This document shows, piece after piece, positions 33,622-42,300 of a stretch of 64,000 nucleotides of DNA (its first letter is position 1; each line of letters opens with the position of its first letter). The stretch comes from a virus, in IMG/VR virus record IMGVR_UViG_3300027733_000040, positions 32,989 to 96,988 of that record. One strand, given 5' to 3'. The position numbers were made by a program, and so were the translations under genes. The notes beneath the pieces are model-generated. The model searched no databases. It was given only the letters and a program-made list of their open reading frames with translations, and had not been told where the DNA came from.

Positions 33622-34260
33622 ATGCCAGGATTTTATATTCCGACTGATAAGTCGAAGTGTAATATAGATAGCATTAACAAATCAGGTCAGGAGTACGCGG
33701 CGGCGCGTACTCCTCATCATTTGATGGAGACAGCTAGAAATTACCGTTGGCTATTCGAGCTGTTACCAGCTTTCGATGGCCAAAATTTTAACGGTAAGAT
33801 ATCGTCCGACGCTCCAGGCAATCTCTTAATATATTTAAAAAAGTGCGAAAGACCCACAATGGATTTTGAAGAAATTTCAATCCATAATGGGCCTCGCACC
33901 ATGTATAGACCAGGCAAATTCAAGCACAATCCTATCAAATTAGATTTCCACGAAATAGTCGGACCATTATCTTGGGCCGATGGCCCTGCGGTAAGAATCT
34001 ATGAATGGATGAGAAAATTAGTATTTAAATCCGAGCAGGGTGTATATTCTAAATTTGTAGATTATTCGTTTAATGCAAAATTAGCGCTACTTGACGGAAA
34101 AGGGCAATTTTTACACATATATGAGCTTTTCCATTGTTTTCCTTTAAATGTAACACCATCTAATTTAGACTACGAAGCTGATTCAATCGGTAATGTCTCT
34201 GTCACTTTACGCTATCTGGATGTAAAAGAAACGAAAAATCCAGCTTATGCTGACGTCTAG
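33622..34260 (+). CDS. Tail tube-like protein, paralogue 2
   Basis: The 212-residue protein again begins MPGFYI and shares METARNYRWLFELLP, KKCERPTMDFEEISIHNG and IKLDFHEI with paralogue 1, but the rest is divergent. It may form specialised rings (e.g. tip or neck end) or a second tube type. ATG at 33622 is preceded by AAAAAGGCG. A 3' TATAATAAATA run lies between it and paralogue 3. Confidence 0.7.
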   Translation: MPGFYIPTDKSKCNIDSINKSGQEYAAARTPHHLMETARNYRWLFELLPAFDGQNFNGKISSDAPGNLLIYLKKCERPTMDFEEISIHNGPRTMYRPGKFKHNPIKLDFHEIVGPLSWADGPAVRIYEWMRKLVFKSEQGVYSKFVDYSFNAKLALLDGKGQFLHIYELFHCFPLNVTPSNLDYEADSIGNVSVTLRYLDVKETKNPAYADV

Positions 34261-34289
34261 ATATAATAAATAGCATAGGAGAGAGCAAT

Positions 34290-34829
34290 TTGCCAGGATT
34301 TATAATTGGCGATACTAAAGAAGGAAAAGATCCTAACTTTAAGTTAAATACTGTTACAGATGAGTATTATACTAATTTTTTTTGGGATGTATCAAATATT
34401 CTAGGAACTTTTGTAAAAAACCAGCAGCCCACCAAGTCATTATTAGCATTAAAAGACTGCAAATTACCCACATTTACAGTCGAAGAAGAAAAGGTTTTAG
34501 GATCAAGTGTAGAATACAAGTTCGCCAAGAAGGTAAATTGGGACGATATATCTGTTACATGGTATGATAACTTTGGTTTATTAAATATCATGAAAACATG
34601 GATGAATTCGGTTTTTACTATGAATAGAGGGATGGCCCTTGCGTCTTCATATAAAAAAGAGACTAAGATATTGGTTTATACGCCTTCTATTTCATCACGT
34701 CAGACTTATACTCTAAATCAGAGCTGGCCTAAAGCCATAAAATTTGGTGATTTAACATATACTAGCAGTGATATAAAAGTTGTCGAAGCCACCGTATCCT
34801 ACGATTGGGCACTTTACGCCGAAGATTAA
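34290..34829 (+). CDS. Tail tube-like protein, paralogue 3 (TTG start)
   Basis: The 179-residue protein starts at TTG 34290, giving MPGFIIG, matching the MPGF start of the two upstream paralogues, and GGAGAG is eight bases upstream. It has YTNFFWDVSNILG, KDCKLPTFTVEEEKVLG and KVNWDDISVTWYDNFG, the core tube pattern. The lack of a METRR-like RY region and shorter length indicate a divergent copy. It is the last gene before the tail-assembly pair and their new promoter. Confidence 0.7.
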   Translation: MPGFIIGDTKEGKDPNFKLNTVTDEYYTNFFWDVSNILGTFVKNQQPTKSLLALKDCKLPTFTVEEEKVLGSSVEYKFAKKVNWDDISVTWYDNFGLLNIMKTWMNSVFTMNRGMALASSYKKETKILVYTPSISSRQTYTLNQSWPKAIKFGDLTYTSSDIKVVEATVSYDWALYAED

Positions 34830-34846
34830 CAAAACAATTCTAAATT

Positions 34847-34853
34847 GTATATA
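34847..34853 (+). promoter_or_regulatory. GTATATA late-promoter-like box
   Basis: GTATATA, followed by TAATAGAGC, is 42 bases before the ATG at 34896, with an AGGAAA ribosome site between. It is likely to begin a new late transcript for the tail-assembly, primase and tape-measure genes. Confidence 0.45.
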
Positions 34854-34895
34854 TAATAGAGCAAAAAAAATTCCATCTTATTTTAGGAAATCGAT

Positions 34896-35900
34896 ATGGC
34901 ACAAGAAGAGGATATTCCACTAGGTGGCAGCGCTAAGAATAAACCAAGACCTGAAAAAGAAGACCAGCAGGATGTTAGGATGGAAGCGCATAATCCTGAT
35001 CTTCAGAATCTACTTGGCGGCAGCAGTAATGAAGAGTTCTTACGGCAATTAATAGCATTACCAGAAGACAAGCTTATACCTTGGGAAGAATGCACACTAC
35101 CGAGCAAAGGGATTTATTATAATTGGCCAGATGGCGTCGTAATGGTTAAAGCCATGGGACAGACTGCAGAAAAAGTCTTAGCCACTCAGCGCTTGGCCCA
35201 GAGTGGCCAGTCAATTGATTATCTATTCAGAGAATGTTGCAAATTTCCCGACGGTTTTGATCCTGCCGATCTTTTGCTCGGCGACAGAGTGTTTTTGCTC
35301 TATTTTCTAAGAGGCATAACACACGGTAATCTTTATGAATTTATGATTAGCTGTCCAAATTGCGATGCTTCAGCAACTCACAAGTATGACTTAAATGATT
35401 TAGCTAATACTATAACTTGGGCTGACGCTTCAGTTGGCCGTGAGCCATTTAAGGTCATATTGCCTTATATGTCTAAAGTTACTAACAGAGAAGTGTTTGT
35501 AGGTGTTAGATTTTTACGAGCATCTGATGCCAATGAAATTCTTTCGCAAAGAAAATTCAGAAAGCAAGCTTATTCCAAGCCTGGTAATTCAGTACGATCT
35601 GGTAGCATTTTACCTTCACAGCGAAACAAGCAAAAGCTAGATGGTAATAATCTAGACGAGTCAATCACTGAAAATCTTGAAAAGATGATCACTAGTGTGA
35701 TGGGCATTACTGATCAGATCGCAATTCGTTCTTTTGTCCAAAAACTTCACTCTACAGACACGTCGACCATACGAGAATGGGTAAGAGAGCATTCACCCGG
35801 TATAGACACTACCGTTATCATCACTTGTCAACAGTGTGAGCACGAGTTTAAAGCGGAACTACCGATATCTGAAAGCTTTTTTCGCCCAGTTAAAGCCTGA
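34896..35900 (+). CDS. Tail-assembly chaperone / gp26-like baseplate hub subunit
   Basis: The 334-residue protein has the pattern of the T4-like gp26 hub/tail-assembly family: LPSKGIYY, GQTAEKVL, RECCKFPDGFDPADLLLGDR, YFLRGITHG and a C-terminal FVQKLHS. Four cysteines (CPNC near 153-156 and CQQC near 309-312) may bind zinc. The family lies upstream of the tape measure and is made with an extension produced by frameshifting. Here too the next frame continues into 35836-36126. AGGAAA precedes the ATG. Confidence 0.55.
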   Translation: MAQEEDIPLGGSAKNKPRPEKEDQQDVRMEAHNPDLQNLLGGSSNEEFLRQLIALPEDKLIPWEECTLPSKGIYYNWPDGVVMVKAMGQTAEKVLATQRLAQSGQSIDYLFRECCKFPDGFDPADLLLGDRVFLLYFLRGITHGNLYEFMISCPNCDASATHKYDLNDLANTITWADASVGREPFKVILPYMSKVTNREVFVGVRFLRASDANEILSQRKFRKQAYSKPGNSVRSGSILPSQRNKQKLDGNNLDESITENLEKMITSVMGITDQIAIRSFVQKLHSTDTSTIREWVREHSPGIDTTVIITCQQCEHEFKAELPISESFFRPVKA

Positions 35901-36126
35901 TGAATATGATAGGCAATATAGCAATTTAATGGAGCAGCAGTTTCTTCTAAAGAGATACGGCAAGCTTACGCTATTCGAACAAGCTGCGATGTCTTCTGAA
36001 GACAGGCAGTGGTGGCTTAAAAGAATCCAAGAAGAAAACGAAAAGCAAGCTGAAGCCGAGAAAAAAGCATCTTCCGGAGCTTCTAGGCCTAGCATGCCTT
36101 CAATGCCAAGTATACCAAGACGTTAA
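35836..36126 (+). CDS. Frameshift extension of the tail-assembly protein
   Basis: The 96-residue frame begins at a GTG (35836) without ribosome site. It includes KAFFAQLKPDEYDRQ and then RYGKLTLFEQAAMSSEDRQWWLKRI, which resembles the second part of gp26/gp51-type tail-assembly proteins, followed by a Glu/Lys/Ser-rich tail with PSMPSMPSIPRR. The frame is +1 relative to 34896. The absence of an initiation signal and the TTTTTTC run suggest it is made as a fusion by a +1 (or -2) ribosomal frameshift rather than alone. Confidence 0.5.
   Translation: MSTSLKRNYRYLKAFFAQLKPDEYDRQYSNLMEQQFLLKRYGKLTLFEQAAMSSEDRQWWLKRIQEENEKQAEAEKKASSGASRPSMPSMPSIPRR
35877..35883 (+). promoter_or_regulatory. Candidate slippery site for tail-assembly frameshift
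   Basis: The run TTTTTTC lies 15 bases before the stop of 34896-35900. In the zero frame it reads ...TTT TTT C; a +1 slip of the Phe tRNA from TTT to the better-paired TTC enters the next frame at GCC. A -2 slip on the T run would reach the same frame. Confidence 0.45.
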
Positions 36127-36132
36127 TCTATC

Positions 36133-36139
36133 AAATATA
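36133..36139 (+). promoter_or_regulatory. AAATATA box, candidate leaderless late promoter
   Basis: AAATATA is followed by TGTT and the ATG at 36144, with no ribosome site. The spacing is the same as at 15742, 23197 and 27842. Confidence 0.5.
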
Positions 36140-36143
36140 TGTT

Positions 36144-36932
36144 ATGAGCTGCTCATCACTATCATCTGCGTTTCCTAGAATTGCCGGAAGGCTTGGCCAA
36201 TATTTAGACCTGAATGTTCAGTTCTATAACTCGGGTCAGCCGGCCGAGCCCTATCAGATTTCTAAAATAGAAATTTATAAAACCGAAGTGTTAACTTCTA
36301 ATCTTGCAGCAACAATTGATATAAGCCAAAGAGATTCTACAGAATACCCTGCGCCGTTGTGTGTTTCTACTGATGTCGTGGGTGAATATCATTATCCTTT
36401 CTTGGTACCAGCAGATTTTATAGCCCCAGATGTTTATTTTGATGTGTGGTACTATACACCTATCGGCAATACTGGAACAGCTGGTACAGATCCGATTATA
36501 CTATCTAATCTTAGCTGCTGTCATAGGTTTTGGGTCTTTCCAGACGCATGGTTTTGTAATGATAAATTACAGACGGTGAGGTTTGGGTTTGAACCGATTG
36601 ACCAACAGTTCTATCAGCCAGAACTTCGAACGTTAGAAGTCGGGCTAATGCCTTTACCACTATATGATTATAATTTTAATCTAGTAAATCCCTTAATGCC
36701 GTTCTTGAATCCTACCATTACGATTCAGACTCAGTTTTGCGAAACTTTGGTCGACAAAGCAGCTTGCCGCATAGGGTTAAGGCAGGGTAGTTATCGCTCT
36801 AACCCATATGTTGTGCAATATGATGTTAATACCGCCGACTTCTTAAAAGGCACATATCAGTATCAAATCACTTTAAATCTTCCAGATGGCTCCTCTAGAG
36901 TTAGCAGAAAATTCATCCTAGTGATAAATTAG
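36144..36932 (+). CDS. Virion-type protein, unknown
   Basis: The 262-residue beta-rich protein lacks enzyme motifs and is full of aromatic and Pro residues (YHYPFLVPADFIAPDVYFDVWYY and FYQPELRTLE). It has nine cysteines and two short Ig-like blocks. It is a likely minor tail or decoration protein because it sits in the tail block between the tail-assembly pair and the primase. Start ATG without ribosome site. No homologue recognised. Confidence 0.55.
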   Translation: MSCSSLSSAFPRIAGRLGQYLDLNVQFYNSGQPAEPYQISKIEIYKTEVLTSNLAATIDISQRDSTEYPAPLCVSTDVVGEYHYPFLVPADFIAPDVYFDVWYYTPIGNTGTAGTDPIILSNLSCCHRFWVFPDAWFCNDKLQTVRFGFEPIDQQFYQPELRTLEVGLMPLPLYDYNFNLVNPLMPFLNPTITIQTQFCETLVDKAACRIGLRQGSYRSNPYVVQYDVNTADFLKGTYQYQITLNLPDGSSRVSRKFILVIN

Positions 36933-36952
36933 TATTATTTATCGGGGTGAAT

Positions 36953-37996
36953 ATGAAAAAGTGGGATCTTCCAGCTGAAAAGATTATTGAATATATTAAA
37001 AAGAATCATGTCTACAAGGTTAGACGGGAAGGCGAAGAATACATAATATGTAATCCTCTGAACGACGATATCGGTTTTCATTTTAACATAAATCCGAAAA
37101 AAGGCATATGTCACGATTGGCGCGGAGATGAAACTTGGGCCGGACAAGCTAATCCTAAGAGCGGCAAACGGAACGTCTCGTTTTTAAATTTTATAAGACT
37201 TGTTAGACATTGCAGTTTCGAAGAAGCATATCGGCTAATTGCTGGGATTAGGCCAGGCTTATCGGCCGTCGAACCGTCAGGCCATGAAGTAATAGAAGAC
37301 CAAATACAATTGCCAACCGGATCATCGCTTATAAATGAACATGGCTCTACATTGATGACATCTATCTTGATGTGGCTGATCAGAAGAGGGTATAATCAAG
37401 AAGACGTAGAGCATCAAGCTTTGCATCACTGCGGTAACGACGTGGTTTGGCCATACTTCGAATTTGGCGAAATGGTGTATTGGCAATCGCGATCTTTTAT
37501 TAATAAAACATTTCGCTTTCCAGATCGTAATATTTATAAAGAAGGAAAAGTAGTTGGAGTTAATAATGTTTCGAAGGGTGATTTTCTATTTGGATTCGAT
37601 GATGTGGCTCACAATGGCCGCTGTTTTATCACGGAATCGATATTTGATAAGAACAGTATTGGTCTCGGTGCTATAGCTAGCGGCGGAGCGGCTTTGACTG
37701 ACAATCAGTGCAAGAAGCTAAGGCTGACAGGTGCTAAAGAGGTATTCTTGACGCCCGATAATGACAAGGCTGGTTTGCAAAGCATAGTCCAGAATTATAA
37801 TAAAATAAGACCATATGTGAATGATATATATTATGTGGTGCCGCCTAAGATCTATAATGGAAAAAATATTAAGGATTGGAACGAGTTAATTACAGAGGCA
37901 GGTCTAAGGCGGGAAGACATTATAAAATATATTGACAATAATTTAGTGAAAATCGATGAAAACGCATTGATTAGACTAAAGATAAAGGCTCGATAA
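36953..37996 (+). CDS. DNA primase (TOPRIM, gp61-like)
   Basis: The 347-residue protein begins with a CDS for a zinc-type N-terminal region (CHDWRGD), then has a RNVSFLNFI segment and the TOPRIM core CFITESIFDKN and VFLTPDNDKAGL with the acidic D-x-D pair. Primases with this core lay down RNA primers at replication forks. It starts at ATG 36953 with CGGGGTG five bases upstream and overlaps the next gene by one base. It is out of place between tail genes. Confidence 0.7.
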   Translation: MKKWDLPAEKIIEYIKKNHVYKVRREGEEYIICNPLNDDIGFHFNINPKKGICHDWRGDETWAGQANPKSGKRNVSFLNFIRLVRHCSFEEAYRLIAGIRPGLSAVEPSGHEVIEDQIQLPTGSSLINEHGSTLMTSILMWLIRRGYNQEDVEHQALHHCGNDVVWPYFEFGEMVYWQSRSFINKTFRFPDRNIYKEGKVVGVNNVSKGDFLFGFDDVAHNGRCFITESIFDKNSIGLGAIASGGAALTDNQCKKLRLTGAKEVFLTPDNDKAGLQSIVQNYNKIRPYVNDIYYVVPPKIYNGKNIKDWNELITEAGLRREDIIKYIDNNLVKIDENALIRLKIKAR

Positions 37997-39339
37997 TGGC
38001 ATTTACTCCGAAAATGGCCGGTATAGTTGTACTTGATTTAACTATACCGCCATATGTTAATGAGAATATAGGTCTTGCAGTAGTAGAATTATTCTTTTCT
38101 GGGGCCTATAATGGCGGTCTACAGTTACGTTTTTCTATTTATGACACAAACTTAGAGCGCTGGGATGCTTTTTATAAAAACGTCTGGTATCCTAAAAAGT
38201 TAAAAGAAGAGATTAAAGTACATTTTAAAATAGCATATGCGCAGGGTGTATATCCCGAAACTTCGACTCGTAAGATTCAATTATTATTGACTAAAGCTAA
38301 TATCAGATCGCGCGGTGGCTTTGGAGGGATAGTTATCGATTTTGAAGCTATCACCACAGCCGACTATCAGTTGGCATATGCTAGCGCTAGCGGACAAGCA
38401 TATAAGGGTAAGATATCGAAAGTCATAGAAAAGGTAATTTCTGAAAACACTTCGACGCCTTTCAAAGTAACACCGACGCTTGATAACGATGAGAATTATT
38501 GGTATATGATGCGACAGCGCCCGCCGCGATTCATCAGGCAATTGATGGAAATGGGCACTATGTTTACTAAAACCAAAACGCAAATGGTGTATGGGGTTAA
38601 AGAATACGCTCCTGTTGAAGGCATACAGCCTTTGATTAATATCTGTCCACAGGGAGAATTTAAGCCTAAACCTTTAGGGATTTATAAGAATGCAGATATT
38701 TTTGAATTATATGCTATCGGTAATGAAGATTTTATAGCGATGATTAATAAATTAGCAAGTAGTGGGATTAGTACTACTACTGGAGAATATATAGATATAA
38801 AGAGTGATCCTAAGGAATTATATTGTATTGTCAAAGACATAAATACTGCTTCTAAAATCACTGCCGGCTATCCTACACGACACGGGCCAGTTAAGCAGAA
38901 TGATGCTGTTGGCTTTTTAAAAGGCACTTCAGCTAGTAGAACACCGCCAGAGCTTTTTAACGATGGTTCAACAGGTTTTATGTATAGGGATTATATCAGA
39001 AATAGATCAACTAATCTTTATTTAAACGGAACGTATAATCTAATCCATGCCAGGTTCGATTTTCCTGGAGCAGGATTGATCGATAACACTATCGGTCTGG
39101 GTGTTGATACTATTTACATTGAATATATAAGGCCCGACGATTCTTCTGGAACAAAACCGACAGACCCTGTCTTAGAAGATGGGGACGGCTCTAACCAATT
39201 TCATAATTGGACTGGTAATTGGACACTTATGGGATTTGAACACCGTTGGAATATAGATACTAAAGAGTGGAGGACCATTTTTGATGTCTGTCGGTTCAAC
39301 ACAGACACGGCTTCCGTTAGATTCTCAGCTAAAGAATAA
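37996..39339 (+). CDS. Putative baseplate or tail protein
   Basis: The 447-residue protein is mixed alpha/beta with long strands (MAGIVVLDLTIPPYVNENIG) and ends with WNIDTKEWRTIFDVCRF. Its size, position immediately before the tape measure and overlap with the primase stop suggest a baseplate hub or tube-associated component (e.g. gp27-like), but I see no diagnostic motif. A GAATATA box and CGGAGG site follow its end, before the tape measure gene. Confidence 0.4.
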   Translation: MAFTPKMAGIVVLDLTIPPYVNENIGLAVVELFFSGAYNGGLQLRFSIYDTNLERWDAFYKNVWYPKKLKEEIKVHFKIAYAQGVYPETSTRKIQLLLTKANIRSRGGFGGIVIDFEAITTADYQLAYASASGQAYKGKISKVIEKVISENTSTPFKVTPTLDNDENYWYMMRQRPPRFIRQLMEMGTMFTKTKTQMVYGVKEYAPVEGIQPLINICPQGEFKPKPLGIYKNADIFELYAIGNEDFIAMINKLASSGISTTTGEYIDIKSDPKELYCIVKDINTASKITAGYPTRHGPVKQNDAVGFLKGTSASRTPPELFNDGSTGFMYRDYIRNRSTNLYLNGTYNLIHARFDFPGAGLIDNTIGLGVDTIYIEYIRPDDSSGTKPTDPVLEDGDGSNQFHNWTGNWTLMGFEHRWNIDTKEWRTIFDVCRFNTDTASVRFSAKE

Positions 39340-39350
39340 TATTCCCCATC

Positions 39351-39357
39351 GAATATA
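39351..39357 (+). promoter_or_regulatory. GAATATA late-promoter-like box
   Basis: GAATATATAGTATATAAG contains two overlapping ATATA runs 28-35 bases before the ATG at 39385, with CGGAGG as ribosome site, so this leadered late promoter probably drives the tape measure and baseplate genes. Confidence 0.4.
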
Positions 39358-39384
39358 TAGTATATAAGACCGGAGGCGTTATAA

Positions 39385-42300
39385 ATGGCTGTAGATCCCG
39401 CTGTATTAGGTTTAAGCATAGAATTACAGATGAATACTATGTTAGCCGAAAAGGCTTTGGGATCATTATCTAATGATGTTCTTAAGCTTTCAAGCGATAT
39501 AGATAAGCAACTTAATGCAGCTTTAAATAGTACCAAATCAGTATTTGAAGCAATCGGCAGCAGCAGCGCCACCATAAAGTCCGATTTCAAGGATATTTTT
39601 ACTAGCGCCAAATCTTTCGCCGATGCTGTAGCGACCACAGCCGATAGTAATAAAGGGCTATCTGATACCTTTGATAGTATAAATAATGCTTATACTGACA
39701 TATCGGCAAATGTCGGTGAGATTAATACACTAACTGAGACTATGAAAACATCTTTGAGCGGTGCGCTCGTATCATCGACTAAATTATCAGAAGATTTTAC
39801 TAATATAGAATTAAAGTCTAAAAATCTTGGTGGTAATGTCGCTTCATTATCCGACGCCTTAAACACAGCCGTGGTCGGAAGTAAAGTGTTAGCCGATATT
39901 AACATTAGCTTTGATACTTTTATAAAGAATATCGATTCTATTAAAGAAAAATCGGATAAGATGTATACCGGGTTCGATGAATATTATATCAAATTCGATA
40001 AATACAATAAAGAATACAAATTATACGAAGAAGCTGTGGCAAAGATCGAACTCGCCACTAAGACTTCTGCAGATTCTTATAAGCTAATATCTATAGCAAT
40101 GGCGGCGATACAGAGATCATCTATAAATATTAGAAATTCTACGAGCGCAACCGGTCAGTATACTGAAGCTGAATTAGGTCTTTTAGAAGACCACCTGAAG
40201 ATCGTTAACCAGATAACAACAGCTATTGACACAAAGAATGAATCACATGCCGCTGAAGCTGCTGCAGTCGAGACTGAAGGCGAGCTTGTCCAGCAATTAA
40301 GAAGACAAATAAAGGAACTTAACAAGGAGATCGAAGAAAATAAAACATCGACACAGATGTTGGCATATATCTGGGGCAAAGTAGTAAGTGAAGCCAAAAA
40401 GATAGATGGAATAGCAGAAAATTTTAGAGAATCAACTTATAGATCAGTAGGTTCGATGTATGAATTAGCTAATATTTCGGCACAAGTTTCACTATCGAGT
40501 GGCATAGCAGCAGAACAATCTGCTAAGATGGTTAAGGAGCTAATCAATGTCAAAACAGGAAAGAAAGATTTAGTCGAGTTGGCCACCACCATGGTTCAGC
40601 TAGAAAAGATGACAGGACTGTCTGGTAAGTCCTTGGCCAGTGCTTCAAGAACGTTAAAGAATATGGGCTACAATGTTAATGAAACCAAGGAAATGATGTT
40701 TGGCCTAGCTGATTCGATGGCTAAATTCGGTTTAGAAGGGCAGGATGTCCAAGTAATTGTAGATCTTATGCAACAGAGATTTCTCCTGCTGGGCAATAAA
40801 CTAGACAAAGAAGTCACGGCTTCTGTTAATAGAGCCACTTCTGCTCAATTAGCTATGGCTAAATCGTTAGGCGTTAGTTCAGATGCTGTAAAAAAGATGA
40901 ACAGTACGGCTTTTGACGATATTATCAGGCTAGAAGCTTTATCTGGTGTTGCTATCCAGACCCCTAAAGATATAGGCAAGGCTAATATCGCGATGGCTAC
41001 ACAAGTATCGCAAGCTTTTAATGATATAGGCGACGATCTGCAGGCTAATTCCATTCTTATGGAGCAATATAAAAGCCAAGGATTTACCGAGGAACAAGTT
41101 GCCATATATAGGAAAATGGCAGAGGAGATGAAAGCTGGCGGCATAGATCCGAATTCTATCGAAGCTGTAGAATTACTAAATAAAAGGATGGAAGATTCTA
41201 AATCGATTGGCGATAAGTTTAATGCCTCCATGGGCACATTGTCTAGCCAATTAAGCATTCTAGCTGGCCGAGGCGGTGCTCTGATCATAATGTTCATAAA
41301 ACCTTTTTTTGAATTCGTGACAATGCTTGTTACTGCATTAAATAATGTCATAGAATTCGTTATTTATTTGGGTGCTAAATTAGGCGAATTTTCTAATTAT
41401 ATTGGGAGCATTATACCATTTTGGAATCTGCTTGTCGCAGGATTTCAGTGGGGCGTTTACATCTTTAGTATATTAGTGGTTGGCGCGATTCTCTTAGGCG
41501 CATCTCTTGCGGCTTTAATGGGCCCTATTGTTTCTATAATCGTGTGGCTATACTCTGCTGCTACTACTGTCGGATTCTTTAGTAATGCTGTGACTGCAGC
41601 TACTACTAGGATTACGACTTTCATTCAGAGCATGGTTGGCTCTGTGGGTTCGATGTTATCTTCTTTGGCCACTAGCGTTGGCCAAGCATTTAATACCTTT
41701 GTTGGGTATATTTCAAGCGGTATAGATAAATTGGCCAGCGTTGCAAAAACAGCAGCTGTGCCTATTCTTATTCTCTCTGTCGCTTTGCTTATAACTGCTG
41801 GTGCTATGTGGGTTATGGCCCAAGCTTTAGTTGTTGTTGCAGGTGTAGATTATGGTAAGATCGTTGTCGGCGGTTTGTTTTTCGCTGTAATGTTGGGTAT
41901 TTTAGGCACCGTTCTTTATTATGTGATCCCAGCACTAACCATGGGAGCCCCTGTACTGCTGGCTTTCGCCGTGGTCGTTCTTGCGTTTGGCGTCGCTGCT
42001 ATACTAGCAGCTGTCGGGATTTATATTATGGCACAAGCATTCTTGCTGGTAGCATCTGTGCTGACACCTACTTTAGCTCTTAGTGTTGCGCTTTTGGCGG
42101 TTTCCTTATATCTTTTGGCTACGGCTATGGTGGTGTTTATACCAGCTGCTATTCCATTTGGCGTTGCTATATTGATATTGTCTGCAGCCTTTTTCATATT
42201 CGCCGTGGCTTGTGTTGTTTTAGCTGCAGCTACGATCTTACTGGCCTATGGGCTTTCGATGATAGCTGCGGCGATGCAACCAGGCCTCGCTGCTCAGATG

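Noticed and set aside
36133-36143. An archaeal TATA box as the reason for AAATATA
   Set aside because: Archaeal TATA boxes lie about 26 bases before the start site. Here the box is only four bases from ATG and the phage has bacterial ribosome sites and a gp55-like sigma, so a T4-late-type box is the better reading.
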